Assembly: GCA_037142915.1 (NCBI GenBank)
Contig: JBAWZR010000023.1
Span: 1-15,198 of the forward strand
Reading direction: 5' to 3'
Length of the DNA stretch: 15,198 nt
Source of the DNA: JBAWZR01 sp037142915
Lineage (GTDB): Bacteria > Patescibacteriota > Minisyncoccia > Moranbacterales > UBA1568
Below, piece after piece: positions 13,663 to 15,198 of this stretch. The notes beneath the pieces were generated by a model. The model saw only the letters and a program-made list of their open reading frames with translations, had not been told where the DNA came from and did no database searches. The translations under genes and the position numbers were made by a program. The stretch's first letter is position 1, and every line of letters starts with the position of its first letter.

Positions 13663-14274
13663 ATGGCTCAATCGCTCAAAAAAATAAATAAGGAGGGCTC
13701 AATAGAAGCGCGATTGCGAAAAATTCATCTGAAGATGGATCGGGAATGCCTCTGTGACTTACGGCATAGTGCGACACAGGCGGTCTGGGGAAAGGGGAGT
13801 CCTCAAGCGAAAATAGTCTTTATTGGGGAAGCGCCAGGAAAGAAAGAGGACTTGCAAGGAGAGCCCTTCATAGGTGCTGCTGGAAAATTTTTAGATGAAA
13901 TGCTGGCTTCTGTAGGATTGAAGCGTGAAGCGGTCTATATCACGAATGTCGTGAAGTATCGCCCACCAAATAATCGCGATCCATTGCCACAAGAAGTATC
14001 GGATTGTTGGGAATGGTTACGCTTGGAGATTGAATGTATTCAGCCAAAGCTCATTGTGACATTGGGGCGACACGCTTTGCATCGATTTATTCCGGAAGCG
14101 GTGATTTCTCAGGAGCACGGAAAACTATTTCGCCGCGATGTACCGGGGTTGGGCGAATGGAATTTTTATGTGCTCTACCATCCAGCTGCTGCGCTGTATA
14201 ACGGCGGTCTAAGAGAAACTCTAAAACAAGATTTCCGGCGGATACCGGAAATAACTCAAGCTATCCGAAAATAA
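13663..14274 (+). CDS. Family-4-like uracil-DNA glycosylase, Fe-S ligands incomplete
   Basis: 203 residues, excising uracil from DNA. Motifs are GEAPGKKEDLQGEPFIGAAG (55-74), ITNVVKYRPPNNRDP (93-107), LIVTLGRHAL (130-139) and HPAAAL (173-178), matching family 4. That family normally holds a [4Fe-4S] cluster with Cys in CxxC near the N-terminus, KCRPP and a Cys 16 residues later. Here the equivalents are Glu28, Cys31, Tyr99 and Cys115, so two of four are missing; Cys29 is next to the first site. The cluster is therefore probably lost or altered. The gene starts 9 bp after the DHH gene and its last part faces the minus-strand phosphatidyltransferase across a shared hairpin terminator. Confidence 0.88.
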   Translation: MAQSLKKINKEGSIEARLRKIHLKMDRECLCDLRHSATQAVWGKGSPQAKIVFIGEAPGKKEDLQGEPFIGAAGKFLDEMLASVGLKREAVYITNVVKYRPPNNRDPLPQEVSDCWEWLRLEIECIQPKLIVTLGRHALHRFIPEAVISQEHGKLFRRDVPGLGEWNFYVLYHPAAALYNGGLRETLKQDFRRIPEITQAIRK

Positions 14275-14277
14275 GAT

Positions 14278-14319
14278 AAAAAAACTCCCCCTTTGTGACA
14301 TTGTGCACAGAGGGGGAGT
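14278..14319 (-). terminator. Terminator of the CDP-alcohol transferase gene, possibly bidirectional
   Basis: ACTCCCCCT (14284-14292) pairs with AGGGGGAGT (14311-14319), and inner bases TGTG/GCACA extend the stem. On the minus strand it is followed by seven T (14284-14278), so it is a strong terminator for the leftward gene. On the plus strand it starts 9 bp after the UDG stop but is followed only by a looser T-rich stretch. Confidence 0.8.
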
Positions 14320-14338
14320 GAGTGAGCTAGATTTTATT

Positions 14339-15022
14339 TTAAACTATTGGAAATGGACAAGAGTGAGCTAGTTTCCAATAAGACTTTGCATAAGCTACGA
14401 GTGCACTTATGCTCGCGAGAAACATAACAAGAACAGCAGGGAAGGCTGCTTCTGGGAATGCGATAAAAGTCGCTCCCGCAGCAATATGCACCGCCATTCT
14501 GCATTTTCCAACCGTATGAACGGTCAGGGTTTTTTTCTGACGGTCGGCGATATAAGCGAGTACGCCTATAAGTATCTCCGCCAGCAATACTCCACCAGCC
14601 AAGACGGCTACAATGGCCTGGCATTGAAACAAAAGAACAAGTATCGCTAATGCCGCCTCCCTATCACGACCTGGATCAATTTTTCGTCCCAAATCAGAGC
14701 ATTGTTTGAGTGAGCGGGCAAAAAACCCATCAAGAATATCGGAAGCTAAGATGAGAAAGAGAAGATAAATCTTTTCTTTCCCAGGTAGCGTTTGAAACCA
14801 AAGAGTGTCGAATAACAGCCACGATGCCGCTATTACTCCCACGAAGGTGGTCATGTTGGCTACCGTCCATTTTTGGTTGGTATGGGTGAAGATTTCTTTT
14901 TCTAGCGAGATACCAACGAGAATCCTTTTCCGTGGACCATCTTCCATTTTGGTTGCCTGAAATATCCAGGCAAGGAAACAGGTGATGAGTGCCCCTGTTA
15001 AAAGCACGAGTAAAATGTTCAT
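14339..15022 (-). CDS. CDP-alcohol phosphatidyltransferase
   Basis: 227-residue membrane enzyme that transfers a phosphatidyl group from CDP-diacylglycerol, or a phosphoalcohol from a CDP-alcohol. The family signature DxxDGxxARx8GxxxDxxxD is complete: Asp95, Asp98, Gly99, Ala102, Arg103, Gly112, Asp116 and Asp120 (within SDILDGFFARSLKQCSDLGR and onward). Hydrophobic segments lie at about 2-20, 57-75, 83-96, 122-156 and 180-212. An extra N-terminal membrane segment plus a basic loop (24-42) precedes the usual start. TVANMTT (53-59) resembles the PNxLT region of PgsA, so a phosphatidylglycerophosphate synthase role is plausible but the acceptor is not determined. Shine-Dalgarno GGAGG (15032-15028) sits 5 bp before ATG at 15022, fixing the start. 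It is single-gene with its own promoter and terminator. Confidence 0.88.
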   Translation of the reverse strand: MNILLVLLTGALITCFLAWIFQATKMEDGPRKRILVGISLEKEIFTHTNQKWTVANMTTFVGVIAASWLLFDTLWFQTLPGKEKIYLLFLILASDILDGFFARSLKQCSDLGRKIDPGRDREAALAILVLLFQCQAIVAVLAGGVLLAEILIGVLAYIADRQKKTLTVHTVGKCRMAVHIAAGATFIAFPEAAFPAVLVMFLASISALVAYAKSYWKLAHSCPFPIV

Positions 15023-15110
15023 GAGAGCCTCCAGAGAAAGCTAAAATTGTTAATGAAAGAAGTTTTTTCGAGAAGACTCCCAGAAAAACCACTAAACTCT
15101 ATACAGGAAG

Positions 15111-15139
15111 ATAATAGCGCATTTCCTGATAAATGTCAA
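15111..15139 (-). promoter_or_regulatory. Near-consensus promoter of the CDP-alcohol transferase gene
   Basis: Minus strand TTGACA (15139-15134), a 17-bp spacer and TATTAT (15116-15111). This is the strongest promoter match in the window. Transcription would start near 15104, giving a leader of about 80 nt. Confidence 0.85.
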
Positions 15140-15180
15140 GTTCTTTTGAAGTCTCGTTGGAGTAAGAGAGTTTCTTTCTG

Positions 15181-15198
15181 TGGGTCGGGAGGGACTCG
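15181..15198 (-). tRNA. 3' end of a tRNA, cut by the window edge
   Basis: The minus strand reads CGAGT, CCCTC, CCGACCC, A: the last part of a T loop, the 3' T stem, the 3' acceptor strand and a discriminator A. Amino acid identity lies outside the window. CCA is not encoded (CAG follows... reading onward the genome gives CAG). Confidence 0.55.

Noticed and set aside
1..15198. CRISPR array, rRNA, insertion sequence with transposase or prophage genes
   Set aside because: No regularly spaced repeats, rRNA signatures, transposase or phage proteins were seen on either strand.
1..15198. UGA read as glycine (code 25)
   Set aside because: All twelve complete genes and gyrA read with normal length and motifs under the standard code with no in-frame TGA.

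Overview
The window looks like chromosomal DNA from a Patescibacteria (CPR) bacterium, probably Parcubacteria-like. This is judged from gene content rather than a search: a short four-domain S1 protein, a secreted calcium-repeat protein paired with a Cys-containing secreted protein, a small N-terminally anchored protein of CPR type, a degenerate UlaG-like metallo-hydrolase, and generally weak Shine-Dalgarno sites. The code is standard. No complete gene here ends in TGA.

Layout, left to right. 1-2168 (-) is gyrA, cut at its 3' end. It has its own promoter, and a 119-bp inverted-repeat element lies just upstream. 2378-3403 (-) holds a small membrane protein and an MBL-fold protein that has lost the HxHxDH motif. 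3404-3699 is a divergent control region. Two promoters share a -35 site, and the rightward one reads into a folded RNA and an intrinsic terminator before the S1 gene (3700-4911). A guanylate kinase-like gene, ftsH and tRNA-Val follow on +. A broken copy of the tRNA-Val 5' half, carrying two GC-rich palindromes, sits before the real tRNA. 7864-10241 (-) is a two-gene operon for exported proteins. 10354-11907 (-) is an AT-rich O-antigen ligase/polymerase-family gene. 11979-14274 (+) has tRNA-Ala, a decayed-looking tRNA-Arg(CCU), rbfA, an nrnA-like DHH phosphoesterase and a family-4-like uracil-DNA glycosylase. 14339-15022 (-) is a CDP-alcohol phosphatidyltransferase, and the right edge cuts a minus-strand tRNA.

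The most striking signal is a cluster of five parS-like 16-mers within 1.1 kb, all inside the O-antigen ligase-family gene. One is the perfect palindrome TGTTTCACGTGAAACA. The other four are TGTTYCCCGTGGAACA. They fall in all three codon phases of the gene, so the constraint is on DNA, not protein. About 1 kb to the right, two perfect DnaA boxes lie in tandem one helical turn apart between rbfA and nrnA. Together these suggest an origin-proximal centromere region, although no ParA/ParB, dnaA or obvious AT-rich unwinding array is in the window.

Functionally the window combines information processing (GyrA, S1, RbfA, three complete tRNA genes plus an edge tRNA, NrnA-like, UDG), membrane quality control (FtsH), envelope construction (O-antigen ligase-family protein, CDP-alcohol transferase) and exported CPR-type proteins.
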